The notes below the pieces were generated by a model that was not told where the DNA came from, made no database searches, and saw only the letters and a list, made by a program, of their open reading frames with translations. From NCBI GenBank assembly GCA_958295665.1, contig OY282559.1, forward strand, positions 272,192,047 to 272,256,046: a stretch of DNA of 64,000 bases. The letters are read 5' to 3'. Below, piece after piece: positions 22,381 to 32,729 of this stretch. The stretch is from Tipula vernalis. Lineage: Eukaryota; Arthropoda; Insecta; Diptera; Tipulidae. Numbering within the stretch: position 1 is the first letter of the stretch; each line of letters begins with the position of its first letter. Position numbers and translations under genes: made by a program.

Positions 22381-23011
22381 TAGTTGCTTTCTAATCGACC
22401 AACCGCAAGCACTCGCTAGCAAACCGCTAGTAGAAAGGTTTTATCCTTCCTATGGTCGATTGGAACGATTAAAATGGATGATACTCGTATGAGTAAAAAT
22501 ACCCAATCAATCATATATGTTTTGTAATTGCTGTCAAAACTTTGGTGCGACGAACTATTAAAAATAAAAATGAAAGACAATGAGAAGAGACGACAAAAAA
22601 AATTGGACATTCGCCGAAACTAAGGATTTAATTCATATTTATGGAAACAGGCAGGAACGTAAAACGTACAATAGAAAAGTACACAAGAGTATAATTTATC
22701 AAATTTCCAGTGATATTTATATTTACTTCCGATTAAATTTTTTTTTTAACAACGACGTTTTAACGTATTGTCAAATGCGATAGAAAAAGTTTTATTTTTG
22801 ACACACCAAAAATAAATATTTTTGACATAAAAAAGCGGTTCTACCCTCAACCGTCTAGCGGCGAAATTATGCGTAACTGCTTCTAACTGCTTCTAACTGC
22901 TCGTGAAAAATAACAAGAGCAGTTACGAGTAGTTCATTGAGCGAAGATAAAAACCTTTCTACTGGCGGTTTGCTAGCGGGTGCTTGCGGTTGGTCGATTG
23001 GAAAGCAACTA
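22381..23011 (+). mobile_element. 631-bp element with about 60-bp TIRs and a Myb/SANT-like frame
   Basis: TAGTTGCTTTCTAATCGACC at the left end is mirrored at the right end with one difference in the first 20 bases. Similarity continues through ACCGCAAGCAC and GCTAGCAAACCGC for about 60 bp. Between the arms is a 68-residue plus-strand frame (22,580-22,783) beginning MRRDDKKNWTFAETKDLIHI, which looks like the first helices of a Myb/SANT-like domain often encoded by Harbinger and some hAT elements. The target duplication is unclear (possibly TA). It is probably a deletion derivative of a larger transposon. Confidence 0.7.
22580..22783 (+). pseudogene. Fragment of a Myb/SANT-like DNA-binding protein
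   Basis: The frame begins with NWTFAETKDLIHIYGNRQE, with the tryptophan and acidic/aliphatic spacing of the first Myb/SANT-like helix, and continues to KSIIYQISSDI, where the third helix would end. The remainder is hydrophobic read-through. Only the domain survives, inside the 631-bp inverted-repeat element, so it is a relic of that element's DNA-binding protein. The similarity is weak but the position supports it. Confidence 0.45.
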
Positions 23012-23227
23012 ATGAATGTAAGCAAAATATTTTGATAATTCAGTCACACTTAGGTTATGAATCTAAAAAGAATAAAAGGTTATTTAAAGAAGCTTGCCAT
23101 ATTTGGACACCCAATAATCCTGTGAATTACAAAGTTGATAGTAAGAGGTTACAGTTAAATTACACAAACGTTATTAAAAATTACATTTTTGCTCAGTTGC
23201 ATAAATAAAGAGTTGTATAACAAGTGA

Positions 23228-23350
23228 ATACCACAAGTCATTGCAATACGAAGCTGAAACATACAATCACTTGAATATTACAATTGAACGTTTTCACACG
23301 AGTTATACACGGTATTATTTGTACGAATTTAAAGAATTATTCAGAATTAA
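23228..23350 (+). repeat. Diverged match to the left subterminal region of the satellite-armed element
   Basis: ACCACAAGTCATTGCAATAC ... TTACAATTGAACG ... ACACGAGTTATACACGGTAT corresponds in order to segments at 9,335-9,450. It may be a fragment of a relative of that element or a shared dispersed repeat. Confidence 0.45.
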
Positions 23351-23539
23351 AGAAAATTCTCTTAAATGTGTATGTAGGTAGTTACATACCAAAAAATACA
23401 AAAACTGTAGAAATCGTGTAGTCATAGACTATAAAAACAAATCACTATCATAATTTACCTCTAAAAATCAGTGTGTCATTTCGCTTAATTGTAAACAACA
23501 TAGTTTTTTGTGTTCTAACCATTTCAACTTTTGTGCCAA

Positions 23540-24175
23540 TAAAACCCAATTTGCGGCACGCGCTGCTTTTCTGTTTTAATTTGAAGAAAAATGTAGCCTA
23601 TGGACAATCGATTGCTAGGTGAAGCATATGGGGAACATGCTCCATCAATAAAATCATGTGAGTACTGACTGGTTCGGCGTTTTAAAAGTAGCGATTTTGA
23701 CACTAGTAACAAAGAACGTGAACGCAGGCCAGTAAAGTTTGAAGCCAAATAGAGTATTCATGGCAAGAAGCTAATGCTGTGCAATTAAGCCGAGCATTGA
23801 AGCCCACAATATGCCAAAAGGCATAACAAAGTGATCTTTCAGCACGCAAAAGTCGTTAAGGAAACTTTGGAGGCGCTTCAATGGGATGTGTTACCCCACC
23901 CGCCGTATTCACCAGACATTGCTCCTTCCGACTACCACTAGTTCCGGTCGATGACTCATGACCAGGCCGAGCAGCACTTCACTGCTTACGAAGAAGCCAA
24001 AAATTGGGTCGATTCGAAAAGAGGAGGAATTTTTTCGATGCGAAATCCGTACGTCTGAAAGGTGGGAAAAAGTCATAGCTAACGATGGACAATACTTTGA
24101 ATAAAATACATTCTACCGATTTCTCTGAATAAAGCTTCGAAGTTATAAAAAAAAACCTCAACACTTATTTGTACT
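23540..24175 (+). pseudogene. Mos1-like mariner transposase remnant
   Basis: Two conserved parts of a mariner transposase are recognisable on the plus strand. The N-terminal helix-turn-helix region includes RLLGEAYGEHAPS and FRRFKSSDFDTSNKERERRP at about 23,600-23,740. The C-terminal catalytic region includes LEALQWDVLPHPPYSPDIAP near 23,870-23,930, where mariners have the third metal ligand of the D,D34D triad in PDLAPSD, followed by EQHFTAYEEAKNWVDSK and ERWEKVIANDGQYFE to a stop near 24,103. The middle, with the first two catalytic Asp, is deleted, and there are stops and frameshifts. TTTGTACTCCCAGTAAC near 24,163 may be the inner part of the 3' terminal repeat. The element cannot move itself. 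Confidence 0.85.
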
Positions 24176-24965
24176 CCCAGTAACTGGCCATTGGCTCTTA
24201 GAAATGGCTAAAATTGACATTTATAGTTTTCGCAAACTTAGCTTTCACATCTATAGTATAACGAATCTAACTAAAGGACAACTTCAGAATTTCAGATACA
24301 ATTACTGATTGTGAGGACCCACCCAGTCACAACCAGTAATTGGTACAAAAATTTTGACGGGATACCGATACATTTCCTCCCAATTAGTAACTTATTTCGA
24401 CACGCTATAGCTGTTTGACTTTCGATTTCTATACAATAAGCGAGATTTTAAACAACTCCTCAATTCGGTGTTATTATTTGTCAAAAGGTTTAGCTCCACC
24501 ACCACCGACCATTTTATTTTTGTGCACTTAAAACTCTGTATAAACCGTTACTTTAATACTCTGATTATTCTTGTAAATCTGGGGGATAATCTTCTTGCAG
24601 ACGTCAGTTCTTTAGTATTTTGTTTATCGCTTTGTCTCCAAACTTAAATTTCCTTTTTCCAGAATTTACTCATGAGTGAGAAAATTTAGTCGCCAATCGC
24701 CATGATTTTGCATTTTCTTTTTGGGTGGTTCGTCTCGATATGCTTGGGCGATGAAAATGAACAATCGCCCAAAAAAAATTTTGGGGTTTTATTCATTTTA
24801 GGTTTTTGCGTGTTTATGAAATCTCTGTTTGGGCAATTGTTCAGTTGGGTGATAAAGCATATTGGATAATCACCCAACATTTTTCGTTCTTATTATGTAC
24901 ATGGTTTTAAAAAGAAGTTGACGAAAAATTACACACAAAACTTTCCAACTCAGACCAAAACATCT
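24176..24965. other. Spacer without recognisable genes
   Basis: A small imperfect inverted repeat (ATTACTG...CAGTAAT) lies at 24,312-24,351. The minus-strand frame at 24,686-24,880 has no family resemblance. Confidence 0.4.
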
Positions 24966-24969
24966 TTAA

Positions 24970-27452
24970 CCTTCTCTCTGTGTATTGGGGTCAAATTGAC
25001 CCCAGTCGATTTTAAAGTTAAAAAAAATACGTTTCTTATTATTTAAATGGCCCATGCCCTATAAGATAGCCTCAACTAATATCTTATACACGCAATACAA
25101 TGAAAATCAGGCCCAAATTACTTGTAAATTTTATAATTACCATAGTCTGAAATAAACCAAACGCATTTCTGTGTACTGGGGTCAAAATGACCCCAACCAT
25201 GCACTATTTTCTATATAAATCAAAATATTATTTACTTTTTATATCTATGAATGTATTGTATATGTCTGTGATGTGTTGTGCAATTTTTCTGCTAATTAGA
25301 AAGTGAGACTAAGAGAGAAACTGCTTTGTTATTCACTTTTTATATGTGTATTATACATAAAAACGCTAAAAAATCTGAGTTTTCGAAAATTTGGTCAAAA
25401 CTGGGTGAAAAACCTTAAATTATGGCCAAAAACTGTCGAAAAATGTCAACAACTGTCAAAAACTGTCGGAAAGTGTCAAAAGCTGTGCGTGTGATATTGG
25501 AAAAAAGAGGAAATAAAATATTCTTATTGTTTGGTGAGTACAATATTGAAATATACCGATTAATTTAGAAACTGTTCTAACTGGTTGAAACAGTTCTGAA
25601 CGTTAATGAAGCAAGATTGTACATTTTTCAGTTTTTTTCGCTGTCAAAAAGAACTGTCAAAAAATGTCGAAAACAAAGGTTTTAAAAGACTGTCAAGAAC
25701 TCGTGTCAAAACGTAACATAAACTGTGCCACAAATACTAGTTTTTGACACTACCCGTCTCTGGCATATATGTATATATCTACCTATTCCTAATATTTTTT
25801 CTCATTTTACTTTTGTATTATTTTATCGTTACCGATATTTCGAATGATCGTAGTTATTATTGTGCGAAAAAGACAGAGCAGCCAAGAGCCCTACTTCTAC
25901 TCCTAAGGTATCAGATGAAGCGGAAATAGCAAACGACACTATTGATGTAGAGTTTCCGATGGCGATCAGCGTGAAAAAGTTGTTGAACCGATATGTTGAA
26001 CCGATAAATTTTGATAACGATTAACATTTTCAACTTGTCGCTGACGATCGAGGAAATGAATAAGAAAATGCTGAAAATGCGACTATTGAGGATAAAGAAA
26101 CAAACACTGGTATGTGGTACTATGTATATGTATATCCAAAATAAAAAACTATCGGAAAGTGGAGCTTAAAACATTCGATTGTAACCAAAACACGCAACTT
26201 TCTCCTACTGCGAGAAAGAGAAGGTTTGACGGTTCAAACAGCAATAAATCAAACCAATCAGTTATTATAACTGTCTAAGACAGGAGCGGCTAAAAATCGA
26301 TAGATTGGCAGCATTTCAATATACATATATGGAATATGTCCCTGGCAAACATTCGAGGACCTCATAAACCATCATGAAATTTAATCATTGATCAACAATT
26401 GGCACTAGGTCGAGGGAGATATTCTTTCCGACAGTATTACCTTCGAAGCCAGAGAAGTTTAGAATTAAAATATTCTGGCTATGCGACGCAAAGAATTCTT
26501 TCCCATTGAACGCAGAAGTATTATATTGGTAGGCAACCAAGAGAGCATAGTTCGGTTATAAATTCCAAATCAAATTCATTTCAATATTCTGTTTTGATAT
26601 CAACCTAACACTTGTGGGTTTTATTCTTAAACCAAATAAAAACGTTTGCTATTATCAACTTTACACAACTATAATGGAGTAGACCGTGAGTCTAATATAA
26701 CTAATTAAATTTTGGATTATAACGCAACAAAATGAGGGCTGGAGACACCTTCTTTAAATTAGTGAGAACCTGTACATGCAAACGGAAAACTCAACGATGG
26801 CCGATGGTGTTATTTTTTAACCTTACTGACCTTTCTGATGTTGCAGCCTTTACGCTTTGTATAAAAGCGCCAACCGCCCCTTTGTATGAAACTCGGAAAG
26901 CATCCGAAAGAAAATCATTTCTAAAAGAATTGGCTTTGCATTTGGTGCAGGTCAACGTATTGAAGCTGCACTCAAACACTCGAAAGTTAAATAAAAATAA
27001 GGACAGCAATCGACTTAATAGGTTATAAAGCATTACCAATTAGGCGGGAATCAACAGGCGAAGAAGTGACGGTTAAGATTGTTAGCAAACAACGAAGATT
27101 TTACTTGAGCCATCAATCATCTGATATGAAAACCAGAACAAGATGTCATTTTTGTAATGAGCCATTTTGTCCAAACCACACCAAAATCATATGTATAGAT
27201 TGCATAAAAAAACGGGAAATTGTTTCGGATGAAGAGGAAGTGGCATCAGATTATGCATCTGATTAAAACATAAATTTGACTAATTAAAATGTGATTTTCA
27301 GCGAATTGAACTGTTAATTTTTTTTTTATGATATTTGTAGAAAATAAAGAATTTTTATTTACTTTCCCTATGAAATACATGAAGATATCAATGGGGTCAG
27401 ATTGACCCCTATACACAGACAACGTGATAGTAAGCTATACACAGAGTGAAGG
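24970..27452 (+). mobile_element. piggyBac-like transposon with TTAA duplications
   Basis: The 2,483-bp element lies between TTAA at 24,966-24,969 and 27,453-27,456. Its ends are CCTTCTCTCTGTGTA and, reverse-complemented, CCTTCACTCTGTGTA, matching the piggyBac pattern of a short repeat starting CC with a TTAA target. A palindromic subterminal motif GGGGTCAAATTGACCCC lies 18 bases in on the left, recurs near 25,179 as GGGGTCAAAATGACCCC, and appears on the right at about 27,393 as GGGGTCAGATTGACCCC. The 5' half also holds short repeats of AACTGTCnAAAA at 25,428-25,735, which look like a later local expansion. The transposase inside is broken. Confidence 0.9.
26440..27266 (+). pseudogene. piggyBac-like transposase remnant, C-terminal half
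   Basis: The readable part begins near 26,450 with a decayed match to the KIFWLC region. It continues at 26,732-27,028 with AGDTFFKLVRTCTCKRKTQR and PMVLFFNLTDLSDVAAF, corresponding to the region around the third catalytic Asp (usually GGVDTLDQ). It ends at 27,066-27,266 with a cysteine-rich RCHFCNEPFCPNHTKIIC segment, typical of the zinc-binding tail of piggyBac transposases, then an acidic C-terminus. A stop and frame change separate the last two parts, and the N-terminal half (25,900-26,440) is scrambled. A second, separate fragment of the same family lies at 56,655-57,047. Confidence 0.85.
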
Positions 27453-27456
27453 TTAA

Positions 27457-28039
27457 AGGTGAGGAAAACATAGTAAATTGATTATTGTACAGAGACAGTC
27501 AGCATATACATATGTGTGTACCTTTATCGAAAGGGGGCTAAACGGAATAAAAAGAGTAGATGTTTTATGCTTAGATTATCAACTTTTTGAGTAGGCGAAG
27601 AAAAGGAGAAAAAAAACTTGTATTTAAAAACAACATGGCCGCTTAAAGTCAACTTTTACCGTAGTATAGAGAATTGAAGAAAATGTTTAACTCGCTATTT
27701 GTTAACCCGATCTTTAATGTTTTTGGTTATCTCCTACATTCACAACAGCTTCCATTTGGGTTGGAGAAAATTTTCAAACCAAGTTTATGTTCGATTAAAG
27801 GTGACAAATTGAGAAAAGATTTTTGCTTTTCAAATATCTCTTTCAACTCTAGATCTTTAAAAGTTTCAATTTGAAGGTGTAAAAGGTTCAATTTGAAGGT
27901 CAAAGTTTTTAGGTGGTTCTGTTGGTAATTCTGTTGATAAAATTATGTCAAATGATTCAGTGATTCTTACGGATGTATTTTGAAATGTGTATTGTATCTC
28001 ATTTAAGAACGACCAATTGTTTGTTTAATAATATACCAT
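27457..28039. other. Spacer without recognisable genes
   Basis: The open frame at 27,674-27,874 does not resemble a known protein. Confidence 0.4.
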
Positions 28040-28310
28040 GTCAAAATCACAGCGAAGTCATTATCTCAGAAAAGAAATTATTAATCCTGGTGATGTTACT
28101 AAAATTGTTGGTATTATATATGGTATGTTAAAAGCTAACACAGAAATTATATCTCCAACTTCGGAACATTTTATCAATCAAAGTTTTTTGAATAGTAGTT
28201 ACTCGTGATTCTTTAAAAACCGCAGTTTTAATTCTCTTGTTCAAAAAGGGTGATTAACTGCTTAAGGATAATTATCGTCCTATTTCTTTCCAGCCCACAC
28301 ATAATGTTTT
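28040..28310 (+). pseudogene. LINE reverse transcriptase remnant, plus strand
   Basis: Near 28,215-28,295 the translation reads TAVLILLFKKGD, then LLKDNYRPISF after a stop. This is the start of the RT domain of non-LTR elements (usually K.A.V.P.FK.GD...NYRPISL). The match stops where the minus-strand LINE begins at about 28,330, so this older copy was probably interrupted by it. Confidence 0.6.
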
Positions 28311-28329
28311 AAATTTTATTTTATTTTAA

Positions 28330-30900
28330 AAAAGAAAAATTTATTCGGAACCATAAGCTCCAGTACAATTTTGACTAAAAATTAAATTATTAAAAGCACA
28401 AATAAATTATTCAACTGAAAAAATTTTTTTTAATGATTGTCTGATTTCCACTTTCGTCATGTTTAAGTCGCAAAATATGCAAAGTGCGTTATAAAGTTTC
28501 GACATAGAATTCAAAGACTCGTCGCTTCCATAATTCGTTCGGTGAAAAGCAATTTTCAAGAGTGTGCGAGTACGTAGGTTTTTAATAGGAGCATACAATT
28601 TTAGGTTCATTAACAAGTACGCACTCAAAATATACCGTTAAGTAAATCGGAAATAAAAATAGCTCCAGCATGCTGACGACGAATTTCAAGTGGCTCAATT
28701 TTCAAAGATTTACATCTATCTACGTATGAAGGGATTTTCCCACCAAGGTAATCGACGGTCAAACTCCCCAGATTTATATGCATAAAAAATGAGAAAAGAT
28801 TTTTGTATTGATTCAATTCTGCTTATGTGTTCATTATAACGTGGAGACCGTACGCATGATGCATATTCGAGCTGTGAGCGTACAAGAGATTGATACATAC
28901 AAACAAAAACTCTAGGATTATTAAACTCTTTCATACTACGTTTTAAAAATCCTAGAAACATAGAATTGGGCTTTGGCACAAATCATGTCAAAATGACGTT
29001 TAAATGATAATGTAAAAGTGAATTTAATTCCACGATCCCTTATTTCGTTAACACGATTCAAAGTGTTATTTGCAAGGTTGTAATTATAAATAAGATACGA
29101 AGATGAACGTGTAAACGTCACCATTTTGCACTTAGCTACATTCAAATGTAATAAATTCTTACACCAAGAGCTTACCCCGTCTATATCAATTTGTAATTTA
29201 CCTGCATCAGATAGACTACGAATAGGAGAAAATATTTTTAGGTCGTCAGCATATATTAGACATCGGGAAAATTTTATGCTTTTTGTGATACCATTTACAA
29301 ATAATATGAAAATAAGTGGACCAAGATGTGAGCCCTGAGGTACTCATCAATCTACTTATGATTTTAATTTTTGCAAAACAAAAAAGTGATTGATTGAGTC
29401 AAAAACCTTACTGAAATCGGTGTAAATGACATCCAGTTGAGCATTACTCTCAATCACCTCCGTGGCATGTTTCGTAAACTCCACTAAATTTGACACAGTA
29501 GAACGCCCACGGAAAAAACCATGTTGCTCATCTACAATAAACGACTTTAGTCCAAAAAACATATAATCACACACAAGTGACTCAAACAATTTTGGAATGG
29601 CTGACAACAACGAAATTCCCCTTTAATATCGGTACAATATGAGACGATTTCCAGGCAACCGGAAAAACACCTTTTAAAAGTGAATCATTATATAAAATTG
29701 ACAAAGGCAGCAATTTTTAAGAAAGTACGAAGGAATACCATCTGGGCCACATCCGTCCTTAAACCAATGAAGGGATTTAACGATATCCTCTGGAGATATA
29801 TGAGGTGTGTACAAACAAGATTTGGTACAACTATACCTTCTGCATTAACATATTTGTCGTTATCAATATCAGTCCGACTATATATATTTTGAAAAAATGA
29901 AGCAAAGCAATATCCCCAGAATTAGTACTAGTAAAATCATTGAACCGCATAGTTGATGGAAATCCAAAAGTTTTTCTTTTGGAGTCAACGAAATTCCAAA
30001 ATGATTTTGGATTTGAAGTCATATTATTTTGAGCCTTAATAATAAAATTTTTATAAGCAATTGAATGCAAATCGTCAAAATGTTTCGATAAAATTAAAAA
30101 TGGTAATATGTCGTCAGCGTTTCCGGATAACTTCCATCTTCGATATAATTTTTTCTTACGATTACGTAGGTTTATTAGATCGTTGTTAAACCACGGAAGA
30201 TATTTACGATTAACTTTTTTATTAGAAACCGGTACAAACCATCATTATCAGCACGCCTAAAATCATAAAATTTAATAGAATTACAATTATTAGTATTAAA
30301 ATTAGACACCAAAAACTCTGATACGTTTAAATTGATTTCCATAGATTTGTGGTTGACATCGTTGATGATATACGGAACTGCTAACTTTATCATAAAGAGA
30401 TTGGCAGAGTTAGCAAAAAACAAGTGTAGAAATTTACCATTATAGTTAGAAACGTTATTTATCTGAACGAGACCAGATGACAAAATGGAATCAATACATA
30501 TTGATTCAGCCTCCGACTTAACATTGTACGGAATGACGCAGTTTACGTCGTCATCTACCAGCCATTCGACCTTTGGCAAGTTGAAATCGCCAACTATCAG
30601 CACGTTGTCAACTAAGTTGAGTTTATAAATTATATTATACAAACAGTTTGTATATGTCGTATAAACTTCAGATGAAGGCCTCGGTGGAATGCCAATAATG
30701 AAAATATTCTTCTTAAATATATTTAACTTGATGCATAAAAGTTCAATTGTTGAATCACTATCAACGGCCTCACTTACAATAGATGAATGAACTGCCATCA
30801 ATACACCTCCTCCACTTGATTTGACACTAGATAGTGCCGAGCGGTCACACCTGTATACAATATAGTCTGCCGGAAAATACTCAGAAAGTCAGAACTATAT
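28330..30900 (-). pseudogene. LINE A: endonuclease and reverse transcriptase, decayed
   Basis: Read on the minus strand this is ORF2 of a Jockey/CR1-like non-LTR element. The endonuclease part at 30,880-30,175 includes YRCDRSALSSVKSSGGGVLM and VLIVGDFNLPKVEW (the GDFN box). A linker follows at 30,070-29,830 (NPKSFWNFVDSKRK). The RT at 29,610-28,936 includes DEQHGFFRGRSTVSNL, a PQGSHLGP stretch and the catalytic YADD at 29,254-29,243. The C-terminal region at 28,979-28,407 includes YQSLVRSQLEYASCVRSPRY. There are several frame changes and stops. No RNase H was seen. The A-rich 3' end lies near 28,305-28,335. Confidence 0.85.
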
Positions 30901-31079
30901 ACATATATTCGGATTTAAATTGATCTCTACAATCACGTAAACGGGATACATAGAAGCAACGACAAAGCGATAGAACTCAGCGGATTTAGAGGCAATACCG
31001 CGAACATTTTGAAATTTTTTTGGAACAATTCAGATATATTGGAGCACAGTATGAAATTAAAGGATCCACTAGAGTTCGA

Positions 31080-32354
31080 ATAATGTAACGAATAATATTG
31101 CTTACTTAAAATCCCTTATATTTTACTGCACAGATTATTCACATGCACAGACTAGTTCAATTTATTATCTATGAATAAACCCAAGCTTTTGAGTTGGTCA
31201 TATAAATCGATCCTTTGATTATCAATTACCAGATGAATAGACGGTAAAATTACTTGCTGGGAACGATATAATCATTTACTGGGGTTAATTTTGAGTTTAT
31301 TTACGGTTGACCAATCAAATACGTTGGATAAGGTAATATTCAGATTATGTACTACATTATCAACAGAGTCGGACTCTCTAAACAAATACAATTGCAAATC
31401 ATCAGTATAAAGATGATGGCAAGTATTATTAGTTTTTTGAACGACCTTGCTTATTTCATTTATATAAAGAGAGAACAATATTGGCCCCAAAATCGAACCT
31501 TGAGGAACTCCAGAAGTAATATTTTACTGATTGCTTTTTTAAATGGAATAATAAGAAAAGACTAATTGACAAGCGCATTTAGAAAAGTTATACTCTTTGC
31601 ATAGCTTCATCACTAAGGTTGTATGGTCAACTTTATCAAACGCCTTAGAAAAATCAAAAAGAACTATAATATCAAATTTACCATCTTCTATATTAGTAGT
31701 AATATCGTCCCCAACATTTAAAAGTGCTGTAGTAGTGCTATGATGCGCTCGAAAACCAGATTGATATTTGTTTAATAAGTTATATTTTGTTAAATCACCG
31801 TTTATTTGGTATTGAATCATTTTTTCAAACAGTTTGGATAACACTGGTAAAATGCTAATTGGACGGAAATCGTTCACAGTAACTGAGGCACGTGTTTTAG
31901 GAAGAGGTGTAACTACGGATATTTTCCACGTTTAAGGATAGACAGGTTTAGTAAGTGCTGAATTTATTAGATAGGTTAAAGGTATTAAATGTTTAATAAA
32001 AATAAGTGGTATGCCAACAGCACCACGACATAGACACCATTTTCAGAACTATATTGCAACGTATCCAAATTCAACTTATTATTATCTGCAAGGAAAACCA
32101 AACCAAAATATTCATTAAACTCTTCAGGAGTTATATTAGATTTCGAGTCAGCACAAGCAGAATGAATGTAAGCCCTACAATTTTTTCAGAATAATTTACA
32201 TGGGATGTTTTTGTTAAAACGATTATCGAAAAATTGGCGTTTTGTGGACTTAATCATATTATTTTCTTTATTTCTAACTCTGATATATTCTGACCGATTG
32301 AATCCAGTTTTATTTCGTTTCCAGTTCTCCTAAAGAAAATCGCAAATATTTCGG
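31080..32354 (-). pseudogene. LINE B, 3' part: reverse transcriptase
   Basis: Minus-strand RT sequence of a second non-LTR element. At 31,877-31,539 it reads NDFRPISILPVLSKLFEKMI, then SGFRAHHSTTTAL and FDFSKAFDKVDH, with the first catalytic Asp in LFDFSKAFD. At 31,490-31,272 it reads GPILFSLYINE and HHLYTDDLQLY, with YTDD in place of the usual YADD. The part between 32,354 and 32,171 is the linker region that is duplicated at 36,371-36,554. The element is split here by a LOA insertion, and its endonuclease resumes at 36,555-37,150. Confidence 0.85.
32171..32354 (+). repeat. 184-bp direct repeat, left copy, flanking the LOA element
   Basis: It starts AGCCCTACAATTTTTTCAG and ends GCAAATATTTCGG. 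It matches 36,371-36,554 at equal length with about eight or nine substitutions. It is LINE B sequence duplicated on both sides of the LOA insertion, so it reads as an unusually long target-site duplication. Confidence 0.85.
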
Positions 32355-32425
32355 CTGGTGAGAGGAGTAACAGGGCTGAGAGGACACAGGCACCATCAGC
32401 AGGTAAATCAGGGCTAAATCGCTCC

Positions 32426-32635
32426 TTGGAAAGAGTGGCTGGTTACCCCAGCAGCCAGAAAGATCCCGGGAGCAAAGATGACACAAACAATCCAGGAACC
32501 TCAGGCACTGCACGTGGAGAACGCAAATCTGGAAAGGGGAACAAAGCTGATAAAAAACATGGGTTTAACTCGCAGAGTTCCACCAAACCACGTGCTAGTA
32601 GTAGCAGCACACAGGGCGGATGGCCGAAAACATAA
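32426..32635 (+). pseudogene. LOA ORF1 fragment (gag-like)
   Basis: A 70-residue hydrophilic frame rich in Ser, Gly, Lys and Gln (GTARGERKSGKGNKADKK). It matches in position and composition the basic low-complexity part of LINE ORF1 products. No zinc knuckles were seen in it, so the assignment rests on place rather than motif. Confidence 0.45.
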
Positions 32636-32729
32636 AGATCTATGCATGCATCTGTAAGATGCGTACAAATCAACCTACATAGAACCAAGGCCGCCACATC
32701 TGTGGACCAACAATGGAAGAATTAAAGGG

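Noticed and set aside
24686..24880. 64-codon minus-strand frame with GGGCGAT-like repeats
   Set aside because: Short, no motif, and mirrored motifs (CGCCC/GGGCG) suggest a small inverted repeat instead of coding.
27674..27874. 66-codon plus-strand frame
   Set aside because: Not protein-like and isolated in spacer DNA.
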